DNA of 64,000 nt, taken from contig CANMOZ010000005.1 of NCBI GenBank assembly GCA_947499545.1, positions 179,003-243,002 on the forward strand. The letters are read 5' to 3'. Position 1 is the stretch's first letter; each line of letters starts with the position of its first letter. Positions 9,333-18,732 of this stretch are shown in pieces. Both the position numbers and the translations under genes were made by a program. Under the pieces are notes generated by a model. It was not told the DNA's origin, made no database searches, and saw nothing but the letters and a program-made list of their open reading frames with translations. The DNA is from an uncultured Saccharospirillaceae bacterium. GTDB taxonomy: Bacteria > Pseudomonadota > Gammaproteobacteria > Pseudomonadales > Oceanobacteraceae.

Positions 9333-9755
9333 CTAGGGGGCTGGGGCGTTCTGAATGCTCTCCAAAATCTGCTGCTGTACATCCCAGTTCGGGTCTTCAT
9401 CCACCACCGTCTCAATCGGATAAAGGCCTCCCTCAGTAGGGATACCATCTACAGCCGTCTTGAATGCTTCCGTTTCTTTGGTATACAGCACCCACTGGCA
9501 CTCGCCATCGGCGATCAACACCATCGTCAATACGCCAACACCGGGTTCCTCAACTGCTTTTAGCAGGCATTGATTAAAATGATCAATGCGTTGCATCTCA
9601 TCCTGATCCGGTAGCCCTTCTTTGTCTATCTGAGCTGCCTGCCACGTAATCCTCGCACAAATGGGAAATTGCACATCAGGTCCTAAATCTCCCCTGAAAT
9701 GAATCCGAATGGGGTGTTCTTCCAGCTGGCCTTCAGCAATTTTCCATTGAGGCAT
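9333..9755 (-). CDS. DUF695-like small cytoplasmic protein
   Basis: 140 residues starting MPQWKIAEGQ. ATG 9755 is chosen because AAGGA lies nine bases upstream; a TTG three codons earlier sits against that site. The pattern of an N-terminal W...EG segment, two hydrophobic strands (VGVLTMVLIADG, QWVLYTKET) and an acidic C-terminus fits DUF695, a small family of unknown function. No membrane helix or signal peptide is seen. It is a single minus-strand gene between ylqF and the SulP gene. The family call rests on remembered patterns and could be wrong; that the gene is real is more certain. Confidence 0.65.
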   Translation of the reverse strand: MPQWKIAEGQLEEHPIRIHFRGDLGPDVQFPICARITWQAAQIDKEGLPDQDEMQRIDHFNQCLLKAVEEPGVGVLTMVLIADGECQWVLYTKETEAFKTAVDGIPTEGGLYPIETVVDEDPNWDVQQQILESIQNAPAP

Positions 9756-9923
9756 TGGGTTCAATCCTTAGGTTCGCTATGCTCAATGTATCACTATAGT
9801 CAATGAGTCATTACTCCGGCGTGCTTGATGAGCCTCAAATAAACCGGCTTTGACTCTGCCATCTTTATAAGCGGTTACAAAAAAGCTAAATCACTAGGCA
9901 TTGATGTAAGGTTTAAGAGATTA

Positions 9924-11654
9924 ATGAGCTGGTTTGGTCTTAAGCAGCAACTCAAAAACTACCACAAGACAACACTTTACAGCGACCTAACGGCTGGTCT
10001 TATCGTCTCTGTCGTGCTTTTACCCCAAGCCATGGCCTATGCAGACTTGGCTGGCTTACCCCCTGCCAGTGGCTTATTAGCCGCCATTCTGCCAATGATG
10101 ATCTACGCCCTTACCGGGAGCAGCCGCAGCCTCTCCGTTGGCCCAGTAGCTATTGCCTCTTTAATGACGTACACAACCATACAAAGTCTCCCCGACACAG
10201 TGCCTCCGGCATTGGCAGCCGCATTGTTGGCTGGCATGGTTGGAGCCCTACTGCTTATGTTAAGACTGATCAAGGCGGGAGCCGTCACCCACTTCATAAG
10301 TCACTCGGTCATATCAGGGTTCAGCTCGGCCGCAGCCGTATTGATCATTGCCAGCCAAGCCAGAGGGCTTATAGGTTTTAACTGGTCCAGTCACACATGG
10401 TTCGAGTTCAGCACAGCAACGCTTGGCTTACTTTGTCTTTCCACTTTATTTCTATTCAAAACAAGGTGGTTTAGGTATCGACTAAATCGCTTGTCGATGC
10501 CCTCACAACTGACTGAATTTATTACCAAATTAGGGGCCCCCGTCGCTATTACGTTATCCACTACGGTTGCCGCTTTGGCCTTTAGCCACACCGACATTAA
10601 GCGTGTAGGTGCGGTGGAATTCGAGTGGGTCACGATGAACGGTTTTGATTTAGCTGAATTAAGACTGCTCATGCTAGACCTTTTGCCCAGCGCAGCTTTA
10701 TTGGCTTTGGTGGGGTACATGGAGAGTGTTGCCGTTGGCCGCACGCTGGCAAACTGGCGCCGAGAGCGCCTAGACCCCAATCAGGAATTGTGGGCTGTGG
10801 GAGCAGCAAACATAGCCAGCGCCATTTCAATGGCCATGCCCGTAGCGGGTGGATTTGGGCGCTCCATGGTGAACGAGCAAGCCGGCGCTCAAACTCAAGT
10901 CGCCGCTATCACTAGCGCCCTCATCTTATTGTTTATGTGCACAGTGGCAACCTCTGCCTTTGCTCTCATACCTAAAGCGGCCTTGTCAGCCATTGTCATT
11001 TTTGCCGTCATCCCCTTGATAGATGTTCAACACCTTAAAAACCTGGCCAGGCATAACAAACAAGACGCAACCGTATGGGTCATTACGTTTTTTAGCGTAC
11101 TGATTTTCAAGTTGGAGATGGGGCTTGTGATTGGCGTTGTCGTGAGCTTATCTGGATTTGTGATGCGCAGCGGCAAGCCTCATTGCGCAATTGTTGGGCG
11201 CATTCCGCAAACGGAACAATTCAGAAACACATTACGTTATAAAACGGAGGTCCTGAGCGATGCCATTTTCATCAGAATTGATGAGTCACTCTTTTTCGCA
11301 AACTCACAACACGTAGAAGACTTCATCAATCAGGCCATATCCCAAAGTCCTTCAGCCCGCTTTCTTGTCTTGTTAGGCACGGGTATCAATGGCATCGACA
11401 GCGATGGAATGGAATGCCTGCAGCGATTAGAACGGAACCTGAACATAGCGGGAATAAAACTACAGCTGGCAGAGTTTAAGAACTTCGTGATCGATGGCAC
11501 CAATAAGCATGATTGGTTTCAGACGCAAAAGGCAAGAGGCTCTCTGTACTTGAGCGCCCAAGACGCCTTCCATCAACTTCTTAAAAGAGATATGAGCATT
11601 CACATCTCAGAGCCCGACCCAGAATACGCTAAAGCTCCCACCGAACCTGAGTGA
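9924..11654 (+). CDS. SulP family anion permease with STAS domain
   Basis: 576 residues. The N-terminal SulP signature is clear (LTAGLIVSVVLLPQAMAYAD, about 23-42), then about 10-12 membrane helices to residue ~420 including GPVAIASLMT and PVAGGFGRSMVN. A C-terminal cytoplasmic STAS domain follows (about 440-545; LVLLGTGINGIDSDGMECL). Family members move sulfate, bicarbonate, chloride or dicarboxylates across the inner membrane. There is no adjacent carbonic anhydrase or sulfur gene to choose between these, so the substrate is open. The gene is transcribed alone. Confidence 0.92.
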   Translation: MSWFGLKQQLKNYHKTTLYSDLTAGLIVSVVLLPQAMAYADLAGLPPASGLLAAILPMMIYALTGSSRSLSVGPVAIASLMTYTTIQSLPDTVPPALAAALLAGMVGALLLMLRLIKAGAVTHFISHSVISGFSSAAAVLIIASQARGLIGFNWSSHTWFEFSTATLGLLCLSTLFLFKTRWFRYRLNRLSMPSQLTEFITKLGAPVAITLSTTVAALAFSHTDIKRVGAVEFEWVTMNGFDLAELRLLMLDLLPSAALLALVGYMESVAVGRTLANWRRERLDPNQELWAVGAANIASAISMAMPVAGGFGRSMVNEQAGAQTQVAAITSALILLFMCTVATSAFALIPKAALSAIVIFAVIPLIDVQHLKNLARHNKQDATVWVITFFSVLIFKLEMGLVIGVVVSLSGFVMRSGKPHCAIVGRIPQTEQFRNTLRYKTEVLSDAIFIRIDESLFFANSQHVEDFINQAISQSPSARFLVLLGTGINGIDSDGMECLQRLERNLNIAGIKLQLAEFKNFVIDGTNKHDWFQTQKARGSLYLSAQDAFHQLLKRDMSIHISEPDPEYAKAPTEPE

Positions 11655-11876
11655 TGTTTAATTGTAAATACCTCCATTCGAATCCACACTTAATAGCCAA
11701 ATCTGATAAACCACACCACCCGGATTTAGGGCTTAACATTCGCAATAGACGGGATTAGACTCCTCCGTACACAAGGCTACTGACAAATCGTAAAACTCCT
11801 TTCAGCTCAACGGAGTAGCGCCTTGCTCAGTCGTGAATACTGTTGTTGTTTTTGTACTAGGTGATCACTTAACCCC

Positions 11877-12359
11877 ATGAACCAAATTGTTTTTCTTCTC
11901 GCAGGCGCAATCATCACCTCACTGGCCATTATCGCGACCATCATGTGGTTTAAGGTGTATCAGACAAAACTTCAACAGAGAAAAACTGCAACAGAGCTGG
12001 AGCGCGCATTAGAAGATAAACGTATCCGTCTAAGTCAGGATATTCGATTTATTGCTCAAGCCATGCTGGAAAAGCAATGCGAGATGACAGAGGGCTGCAT
12101 GAGAATCAAAGTGCTATTAGATCTTCTAGATCAGCGTTTTATCAACCACCCAGACGTAAAACAGTTGCAAAGCTACTACAGCATGGTCGCACACTTACCC
12201 ACCCACCAAGCCTACAAGAATTTATCCAGACAAGAGCAATTTAAGTTTGATAGAGAACGTTTTGCGTTGGAAGAGACTTACCGTGCAACCGTCTACGTCG
12301 AAATAGAAAAGCTTTCTCAATTCGATTTAGACTGGGCAAAGGCCATCCCTTCACACTAA
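11877..12359 (+). CDS. DUF2489 membrane-anchored protein
   Basis: 160 residues: one N-terminal membrane helix (about 4-25) and then a helical cytoplasmic domain. The segment MTEGCMRIKVLLDLLDQRF (near 73-91) is the hallmark I associate with DUF2489, a gammaproteobacterial family of unknown function. A likely coiled-coil stretch, rich in K, E and R, follows the anchor. The ribosome site is poor. A 222-bp spacer separates it from the SulP gene, so it probably has its own promoter. Confidence 0.72.
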   Translation: MNQIVFLLAGAIITSLAIIATIMWFKVYQTKLQQRKTATELERALEDKRIRLSQDIRFIAQAMLEKQCEMTEGCMRIKVLLDLLDQRFINHPDVKQLQSYYSMVAHLPTHQAYKNLSRQEQFKFDRERFALEETYRATVYVEIEKLSQFDLDWAKAIPSH

Positions 12360-12451
12360 GTTTCTTTGTTTTTCAACGCTTTTGCCTTGAAACGTGATTT
12401 TCAAGGCTTACGTACACCAAGTGTTTACTATTGAAAGTAGCTTTACGCCAA

Positions 12452-12733
12452 TCAATAACAGACTGCCCCAGCTCGATAGTCGTCATCTCCCATATCGAAG
12501 CTGTAATTAAATTGGTGTCGCTCCACTTCCTGCATCAGCTGCGTATGAGTCAAATTCACATAGCGCTGCATTAGAAGAGCTCGCTGCACCAAGGTGACGT
12601 CTGAGTCACTCAATTGGCCAACTTCTTTGGACGTGAAAATTTGCTTGTTACTCAATTGAGTACGCCACTGATCGGGTGTTTCTTTCGACATTAGAAACTC
12701 GACAAAAGGCTCGACCGCCTGATGTTTTTGCAT
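12452..12733 (-). CDS. Small hypothetical protein, 93 aa
   Basis: A very strong ribosome site (AAAGGAGG) precedes the ATG at 12733. The product is a soluble, mostly helical protein with an acidic C-terminus (DMGDDDYRAGAVCY). There is no membrane segment or recognisable motif, and I do not recognise the family. It is convergent with the DUF2489 gene. Confidence 0.65.
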   Translation of the reverse strand: MQKHQAVEPFVEFLMSKETPDQWRTQLSNKQIFTSKEVGQLSDSDVTLVQRALLMQRYVNLTHTQLMQEVERHQFNYSFDMGDDDYRAGAVCY

Positions 12734-13096
12734 ATAAGGCCTCCTTTGTAATCTTTTCTCATCAACCAGAGAGGCTCAAGCGTTACAGCAATCTCATACC
12801 CGCTGTCGTCATCTCTCAGAGATAGGTTAAATTCCCTACGCAGTTTATTAACCTTTAGAAGTCATTTCCCCAATGGGAAATACAAATTAAGACTGCTTGA
12901 TCGTCTTTATATGTCTTATTTGTCACCATTTATAGTTACAAACAAACGACTGTTTGAATTAAATGTTTCGAACATTTTCCCATCTAAGCCACTAGGCGCA
13001 AAATGACGCTTTAAGTCCTGTTCAAATGCTTCTGACTGCGCTATAAAACTGGCAACCTCCACCACTAAAGATGTAATTTCTACCCGTCTCCTAACT
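12734..13096. other. Intergenic stretch, 363 bp
   Basis: Lies between divergent genes. It holds one short perfect hairpin (ATTTCCC at 12864-12870, GGGAAAT at 12875-12881). A minus-strand frame covers 12916-13104 (62 codons from an ATG at 13104) but its ribosome site is weak and it overlaps the start of the next gene, so it is not called. Confidence 0.4.
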
Positions 13097-13552
13097 ATGA
13101 ACATGGAAATCCAAGCCGCTTTAAACCTTCCTGATGAAACGGATGCTTTCCTGCAGATTTCAGATATTGTCTTTGACCGATACTCTGAGGTTGGATTCGA
13201 CCAGCTTTCACAAGAAGAGCGCACTTTTTTTTGTGTTGACGCCCTAATGAGAACACTCACTAATGGCGGCATCACTCAATTTCTGTATGAGACCGGCAAT
13301 CGACAGTTCACCAGCACGATTGAATCTCTAAAGGCCATTAGAGCCGCCAAAGCTGCCGAATTGCTTGAATCCGTCGGCGCTCACCTGGGCAGCGGCCTTC
13401 CTGAAGACCCGGATGTCCGTAGTGACTTCGTGGACAATCTTGAGATTTCAGATGAGCTTTCAGCCATTGAAGAGAAGCTCTATGCGCTTGAGGCAAGCTT
13501 GATGCAACAGTGTCTCCAGTTTGTCAGCAAGCATATGAAATCCTTCAACTAG
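13097..13552 (+). CDS. DUF4375 (DMP19-like) protein
   Basis: 151 residues, soluble, helical. The region QEERTFFCVDALMRTLTNGG followed by ITQFLYETGNR is the DUF4375 pattern (NGGxxQF). The family is best known from the Neisseria DNA mimic DMP19 and also turns up as a presumed immunity protein near toxins. Consistent with that, the protein is acidic, but no toxin gene is adjacent here. No clear ribosome site is present before the ATG, so the start is uncertain. It is convergent with the FGGY kinase gene. Confidence 0.72.
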   Translation: MNMEIQAALNLPDETDAFLQISDIVFDRYSEVGFDQLSQEERTFFCVDALMRTLTNGGITQFLYETGNRQFTSTIESLKAIRAAKAAELLESVGAHLGSGLPEDPDVRSDFVDNLEISDELSAIEEKLYALEASLMQQCLQFVSKHMKSFN

Positions 13553-13634
13553 CTCTACACCTGAAGGCTTGATGCCCCAAGCTGCTATGTTTTTCAGGCG
13601 CTATTTATGGGAGCCATTTCGGTCCATAAGCTCA

Positions 13635-15224
13635 TTAAGCGATTGGTCGACTGGGGTAGCCTGTGATGCGCCGAATGGCTTTATAGAGTGGGCTAAGACG
13701 ACGGTACATGGGTCGGTACACCTGCTGGTATAGCTCCGTGTAAAGCCGGTGATTCTCTAGATTGGGCTCGATAACTTTTCCAATGGATGTCATGGCTCTA
13801 ACGGCTGCGTCATAGTCAGCGTAATAGCCCAAACCAACAGCGGCATTGATCGCAGCCCCAACACCTGAGGTTTCATGAGTATGCGGGCGCTCCACGGGCA
13901 TCCCCAGCACATCCGCTGTAATTTGTAAGGCAAGTTCGCTTTGGCTACCGCCGCCTGAAATACTAACCGTCTCAGCTTTGACGCCTGAACGGCGTTCAAT
14001 TAACTCTTTTCCTTGACGCATTCCATAGGCGAGCCCTTCCAGCAAGGCCCGATAAATGTGGCCTTTGTGGTGAACATCTCCAAACCCCAAAATGGCCCCT
14101 TTTGCTTCTGGCCCCGGGTCTTTTCTGCCTGGCGACCAATAAGGCTGAAGCACCAAGCCCATGGACCCAGGAGGCACCTCTCTGGCCATGGCTTCAAATA
14201 TCGCTTCTGGTGTTTGTCCCGTTTGAAACGCTTGATGAGCCTCCCACTGACCAAACTGCTCTTTAAACCAAGAGACCATCCAAAACCCTCGATAAATCAT
14301 GAACTCAGTGTTATATGCCCGAGGAATGGCGGCTGGGAAAGGGGGGATAAATCGATTTAATTCTTTGTATTCATTGAGCGTGGCATTTACGGTTGCCGTG
14401 GTTCCAAAGCTCATGCATAGCCTCTGCGGCTGAATGGCGCCCGCCCCTAATACTTCACAGGCTTTATCTGCCGCCGCTGCAATAAGCGGGACTGAAGAGC
14501 TCAAACCCAAGTGTTGCTGTGCATTGGGGGTCAGATTCCCCAACACCTCGCCCGGCTGCTTCAATTCCGGCAACATGGAGGGCTCGATAGCACTCAACCG
14601 CCAGCGCCAATTATGGGGAGCCGCCCAATCAAGCTTCTGATAATCAAAAGGAATATAGCCGACCTGGCATCCAATGGAGTCAGTATGCTTACCCGTTAAG
14701 CGGTAAGTTACGTAACCAGATAACAGCTGATATTTCTTCGTTTGCGCCCAAACAGTGGGCTCATTTTGCTGAACCCAGTTCGCGGCAATACGGGCTTCGA
14801 ACTCTTGAATGACAGAAGGCAGCCCAAGGACTTTAAAAAGAGAGCGCCACGCGACTGGCAGGTCGTATTTTGGGGTTGCGCGCCTTTGATCTAACCAAAG
14901 TAAAGCCGGTCGCACGGCATTCCCGTCAGCATCACTGAGGACAACCGTCCCCCTTTGAGTCGTTACCGATACAGCTACCACTTGGCTTCGCAGGTAGGGG
15001 TGAGTTTGCCAAAGCTGATGGCAAGCTGCTCCTAACTTTGCCCAGTAATAATCTAGACTCTGCTCAGCCCACCCTGGCTGATTCGCCACATAAGGCGTTA
15101 GCTCTTCTTTGCCAATACCCAGCACTTGGCCATCAAGATTGATGGCTAGGGCTCGGATGCTCTGCGTGCCCATATCCAGACTAAGAAAAACCGCATTCTT
15201 ACTTTGATCGTTCAGCGTGCTCAT
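13635..15224 (-). CDS. FGGY-family carbohydrate (glycerol-like) kinase
   Basis: 529 residues. The N-terminal ATPase core has LDMGTQSIRA (16-25), the middle has the family loop DKACEVLGAGAIQ, and the C-terminal part has SISGGGSQSELALQ. The family phosphorylates sugars or polyols with ATP. It is last in a three-gene minus-strand run with a glycerol-3-phosphate dehydrogenase and an alkylglycerone-phosphate-synthase-like oxidase, so glycerol or a related polyol is the likely substrate. It differs from classical GlpK in length (~500) and in lacking obvious GlpK signatures, so glpK is not assigned. The gap to the upstream gene is 43 bases. Confidence 0.85.
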   Translation of the reverse strand: MSTLNDQSKNAVFLSLDMGTQSIRALAINLDGQVLGIGKEELTPYVANQPGWAEQSLDYYWAKLGAACHQLWQTHPYLRSQVVAVSVTTQRGTVVLSDADGNAVRPALLWLDQRRATPKYDLPVAWRSLFKVLGLPSVIQEFEARIAANWVQQNEPTVWAQTKKYQLLSGYVTYRLTGKHTDSIGCQVGYIPFDYQKLDWAAPHNWRWRLSAIEPSMLPELKQPGEVLGNLTPNAQQHLGLSSSVPLIAAAADKACEVLGAGAIQPQRLCMSFGTTATVNATLNEYKELNRFIPPFPAAIPRAYNTEFMIYRGFWMVSWFKEQFGQWEAHQAFQTGQTPEAIFEAMAREVPPGSMGLVLQPYWSPGRKDPGPEAKGAILGFGDVHHKGHIYRALLEGLAYGMRQGKELIERRSGVKAETVSISGGGSQSELALQITADVLGMPVERPHTHETSGVGAAINAAVGLGYYADYDAAVRAMTSIGKVIEPNLENHRLYTELYQQVYRPMYRRLSPLYKAIRRITGYPSRPIA

Positions 15225-15267
15225 TTTACTACTTACTTACAACCAGCCATGCTCAGCCTCACCCCAA

Positions 15268-16908
15268 TTACGACTCTAGGGGTGCCTTGGGGAAGGTTTC
15301 CTCCCCTTGTTTCATAGGACTAAAGGTCGAGTGTTCTCGTGGCAAAGCATAAAATTGCTTCCAGATTGTTATGTAACGCTCCCATTCTTCTTGCCAGTGT
15401 TCATCAGACCAACCTGCCGCTTTCTGCATAATATTACGTATTTGATCGTAATACTGTACACCGCCATTGGGTAATAACAATCCTATCCGAACCCTTCTCA
15501 GCAATAGGTCATCTAAATGCACAACCGACTCATGCAAAGCTGACCAACGCAGTTCAATCCATAACGTTCGAGTACCAGGCACCTCATCCAGATCCCCTTC
15601 CTGACTGGCCAAGAGCATGGATTCCACTTGATCCCCATAAAAACCAAGCAATCGCTTCCTAATAGATGGCAGCAATCCATCAAACAAAGGGTCATCAATG
15701 CTCATATCTGACTGAGTAAAAAGCGGCCCTCTTTGGATGGGCATGACTCGTGGAAGAATGCCTTTAATTTTCTTCATCACATCCAGGGCAATCAGTCGGA
15801 AGGTTGTCAGCTTGCCGCCACTAACTGTCACCAATCGCTGATCAACCCATATGGAGTGGTCTCGCTTCTCGGCCGAAGGTTTAAGTGCTCCCCCACTGGA
15901 GACAATGGGCCTTACTCCGGCCCACGATGAGAGAATGTTCTCTTCTTTTAAGTTCAGAGTGGGGAACATGTGATTGACCGCTTCCAGTAGGTAATCCACT
16001 TCTACTTGAGTAATGCTGGTTTCTGAATCGTCCAACTGTGGTTGATCGATATCTGTCGTTCCCACAACCGCCACTGACTCCCAGGGGTAAATAAACAACG
16101 CGCGACCGTCTCTTGGGTGATGCAAGGTCACTGAAGAGAAAACGGGTAATTGCCACAAAGGAAAAGTGATGTGCGAACCTCGGCAGGGTCTAATTTGTGG
16201 CTTCCTGTCACCGGGTCTTAATTGATCAGCCCATGCCCCAGTGGCATTCACGATGACCTCAGCAGAAAACTTGTATGAGCCACCCTCAACCTCATCTTCA
16301 GCAACCACATGACCTTGAGCAGTATCACAACGCGTTACCTTGATATAATTGAAAATATCCGAATGGGCGCTGCGTACAACCTCTGCTAATACCCTAAGTA
16401 CCAAGCGAACATCATCCGTCACAGCATCAGCAAATTGAGTAACACCTATTAAGTCAGTCTGTTTTAAATAAGGGGAAATCCAGCTCGCCGCAGAGGGATC
16501 ATGATATTGTCGATAGGATTTACCTGAAAATGCGTCATAAAGCCGTAGGAGCACATCAAAAGCCAACGGTGAGGGAAATGCGCCTTTGTAATGTGGCCAC
16601 ACGTAGGGTAATACTTCAACCAGCCCTTGCGCTTCATGAAGCAAGGCTTCCCGTTCTTGCACGGAGTGTCTTGTCAACCCTACGTTGCCTGAAGCCAAAT
16701 ACCTCAATCCGCCATGCACCATTTTTGATGACCGTGACGAGGTTCCCCAGGCATAATCTTTTTGTTCTAGTAAAAGTACCGAAAGCCCTACCCGCGCTGC
16801 CTCACGAGCCACACCCGCCCCCGTAATGCCACCACCAACCACAATGAGATCCCAATGTTTATTTGCAGCGGCGGTCAGCCTTTCTTGTCTATTACGTCCT
16901 GTCGCCAT
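15268..16908 (-). CDS. glpD: Aerobic glycerol-3-phosphate dehydrogenase-like FAD oxidoreductase
   Basis: 546 residues. The N-terminal FAD Rossmann motif is VVGGGITGAGVAREAA, followed by SSRSSKMVHGGLRYL, the glycerol-3-phosphate dehydrogenase signature. The C-terminal half has WAGVRPIV and SGGKLTTFR, also family hallmarks. GlpD oxidises glycerol-3-phosphate to dihydroxyacetone phosphate at the inner membrane and feeds quinone. It sits between the FGGY kinase and the FAD-linked oxidase on the same strand with short gaps (43 bases each side), so the three form one operon. The C-terminal extension after ~residue 390 is the usual DAO_C region. Confidence 0.88.
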   Translation of the reverse strand: MATGRNRQERLTAAANKHWDLIVVGGGITGAGVAREAARVGLSVLLLEQKDYAWGTSSRSSKMVHGGLRYLASGNVGLTRHSVQEREALLHEAQGLVEVLPYVWPHYKGAFPSPLAFDVLLRLYDAFSGKSYRQYHDPSAASWISPYLKQTDLIGVTQFADAVTDDVRLVLRVLAEVVRSAHSDIFNYIKVTRCDTAQGHVVAEDEVEGGSYKFSAEVIVNATGAWADQLRPGDRKPQIRPCRGSHITFPLWQLPVFSSVTLHHPRDGRALFIYPWESVAVVGTTDIDQPQLDDSETSITQVEVDYLLEAVNHMFPTLNLKEENILSSWAGVRPIVSSGGALKPSAEKRDHSIWVDQRLVTVSGGKLTTFRLIALDVMKKIKGILPRVMPIQRGPLFTQSDMSIDDPLFDGLLPSIRKRLLGFYGDQVESMLLASQEGDLDEVPGTRTLWIELRWSALHESVVHLDDLLLRRVRIGLLLPNGGVQYYDQIRNIMQKAAGWSDEHWQEEWERYITIWKQFYALPREHSTFSPMKQGEETFPKAPLES

Positions 16909-16950
16909 GACTACTTATCCCTTTTAATTAACAGCAAAGTAGGATTCAAC

Positions 16951-18597
16951 TTACACCCAACTATCTTCCTCTTGAGGCAACAGCTTGCCCGGATTAAGTC
17001 GAGTGTCAGGGTCAAATAGTCGTAATTGGTTTGCGATCGCCCTTATGCCTAATACACCCTTCTCTTTTGTTAAATAAGGGGCATGATCACGACCCACTCC
17101 ATGCTGATGGCTAATGGTGCCTCCCATATCCACAATAATTTCCGATGCAGTGGATTTCATCGCCAGCCAATGTTCATAGGTTTCTTCATAACTTGCACCA
17201 ACAGGAAAAACATAGGTTGTATAAATACTGGAGCCTTGGGGGTATAAATGGGATAAATGGGTGAAAACATGCGCTTGTGTGTTTCTCTGTATCCCGGCAT
17301 TACGAATACTCGCTTCTAAAGCGCTAACCAGCGGCTGTACTTTTGGCCACGCGATGGCCGTTTCTAAAGTATCAACCGCATACCCAGCCTGCCAAAGATT
17401 TTCTCTTAAATAAGGAAAGCGAAAACGGCCTTGTGACCATTTATCACCCATCACATTAGGACCCCTGACACCTTGAAAGGTTTTGAGTTCTGAAAAAACG
17501 CGAAGGGCTGTCCGCCTTACATCAAGGTGCAATCCCGTTATGCCAATAAACATCAAGCACTTATTGGCTTTAATGCCTCTGACACTCAAATACCTTTCAA
17601 GCCAAGCAATACTCGTCGGGTGCCCCGCTAACTTTAATTGCGTACGGGTTTCTTCCTCATTGCTTACACGCACCATGGACAGTGCAATATCAGACTGCGC
17701 TAGATGTCTGGCTGCTGCCACGGCTTTATCCCAACTCGGAAAAAAGATGGGATAAAATCGTTCTTGATCAGGCACTTTGCTGATTTTGACTCGTACCTCA
17801 GTGATCACGCCCATACGCCCTTCACTGCCCAGCACTTGTTCTTTTAAATTTGGCCCAGCAGCACTGGCCGGTATCGTTGGTATACTCATAGAGCCATGTA
17901 GGGTTTCTAAGTGCCCCCCCATAAACAGCTGCTCTATCCGCCCATATTTCAACGACTGCTGACCACTGGATCGACTGGCAACCCAACCACCAATAGTCGA
18001 ATATTCAAAGGATTGGGGAAAATGCCCTAAGGTATAACCTTTGTTTCTGAGTTGAGCCTCGACCTGAGGGCCTGGAGTACCCGCACCAAAAGTCGCAATG
18101 AACGACTCTTCATCTAAATCCAATAGCCGATTCATACGAGCTAGGGAAAGCGTTAATATGGGCCGCGACCCTTTACTGGGATTGATATGCCCTGCGACGC
18201 TGGTGCCACCCCCATAGGGGATAACATTAAAATCCTCTTGAACGGCAAGATTCAATAAGTGTCGCACGGCCTCTGATGATTCAGGAAAGGCAACAGCATC
18301 TGGGAAAACCACATCATCCGGGAACGCATTTAACCGGCCGCTCTTCATCGCCAGCCAGTCAGGCAAACTCTGACCACGCGTATGCTGAAGTCGTGTCGTA
18401 GATGACATATCGACATATGATAAAGAAGCTACTTTGGCATTTTCCAACCGGCTTTTAGGTACTGCCGCCAAGACGTTGTCAAAATTCGCCTCAGCTAATG
18501 GATGGCCAGCACCCAACTTTGACTGTAAATATTTCAGACCTTCTTCAGGGGTAGGCAACACCGTGCTTTCATGACCCCATCCATTCCAACGCATCAT
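16951..18597 (-). CDS. FAD-linked oxidase, alkylglycerone-phosphate synthase-like
   Basis: 548 residues from the ATG at 18597, chosen because AGGG lies seven bases upstream. The FAD-binding PP loop VIPYGGGTSVAGH (near 130) and GGWVASRSSGQ follow the vanillyl-alcohol-oxidase fold. Near the C-terminus the active-site His cluster reads SHQHGVGRDHAPYL, close to SHHHGVGK in alkyl-DHAP synthase. The N-terminal RWNGWG is also typical of that group. In eukaryotes the enzyme makes ether lipids; bacterial relatives beside glpD-like genes are often called lactate/glycolate or glycerol-phosphate oxidases. The clustering favours a glycerol-phosphate or acyl-DHAP substrate, which I cannot prove. It is the first gene of the operon. 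Confidence 0.85.
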   Translation of the reverse strand: MMRWNGWGHESTVLPTPEEGLKYLQSKLGAGHPLAEANFDNVLAAVPKSRLENAKVASLSYVDMSSTTRLQHTRGQSLPDWLAMKSGRLNAFPDDVVFPDAVAFPESSEAVRHLLNLAVQEDFNVIPYGGGTSVAGHINPSKGSRPILTLSLARMNRLLDLDEESFIATFGAGTPGPQVEAQLRNKGYTLGHFPQSFEYSTIGGWVASRSSGQQSLKYGRIEQLFMGGHLETLHGSMSIPTIPASAAGPNLKEQVLGSEGRMGVITEVRVKISKVPDQERFYPIFFPSWDKAVAAARHLAQSDIALSMVRVSNEEETRTQLKLAGHPTSIAWLERYLSVRGIKANKCLMFIGITGLHLDVRRTALRVFSELKTFQGVRGPNVMGDKWSQGRFRFPYLRENLWQAGYAVDTLETAIAWPKVQPLVSALEASIRNAGIQRNTQAHVFTHLSHLYPQGSSIYTTYVFPVGASYEETYEHWLAMKSTASEIIVDMGGTISHQHGVGRDHAPYLTKEKGVLGIRAIANQLRLFDPDTRLNPGKLLPQEEDSWV

Positions 18598-18732
18598 CCA
18601 CAAGCCCTACATTACTTGTCGTGTTTTGAGCCAATTTAAAAGCTCTATACCGAATCGTTACAAACTAGATCACTCTTTTGGTTCAGTTGTCTAGACTTTT
18701 GAAGGGTCCTTTTAGAAAAAAAGAGTGTGATT

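Noticed and set aside
12916-13275. Minus-strand frame of 119 codons, or 62 codons from the ATG at 13104
   Set aside because: It overlaps the DUF4375 gene start. The part outside that gene looks protein-like (ASFIAQSEAFEQDLKRHF), but the ribosome site is weak, so it is left out.
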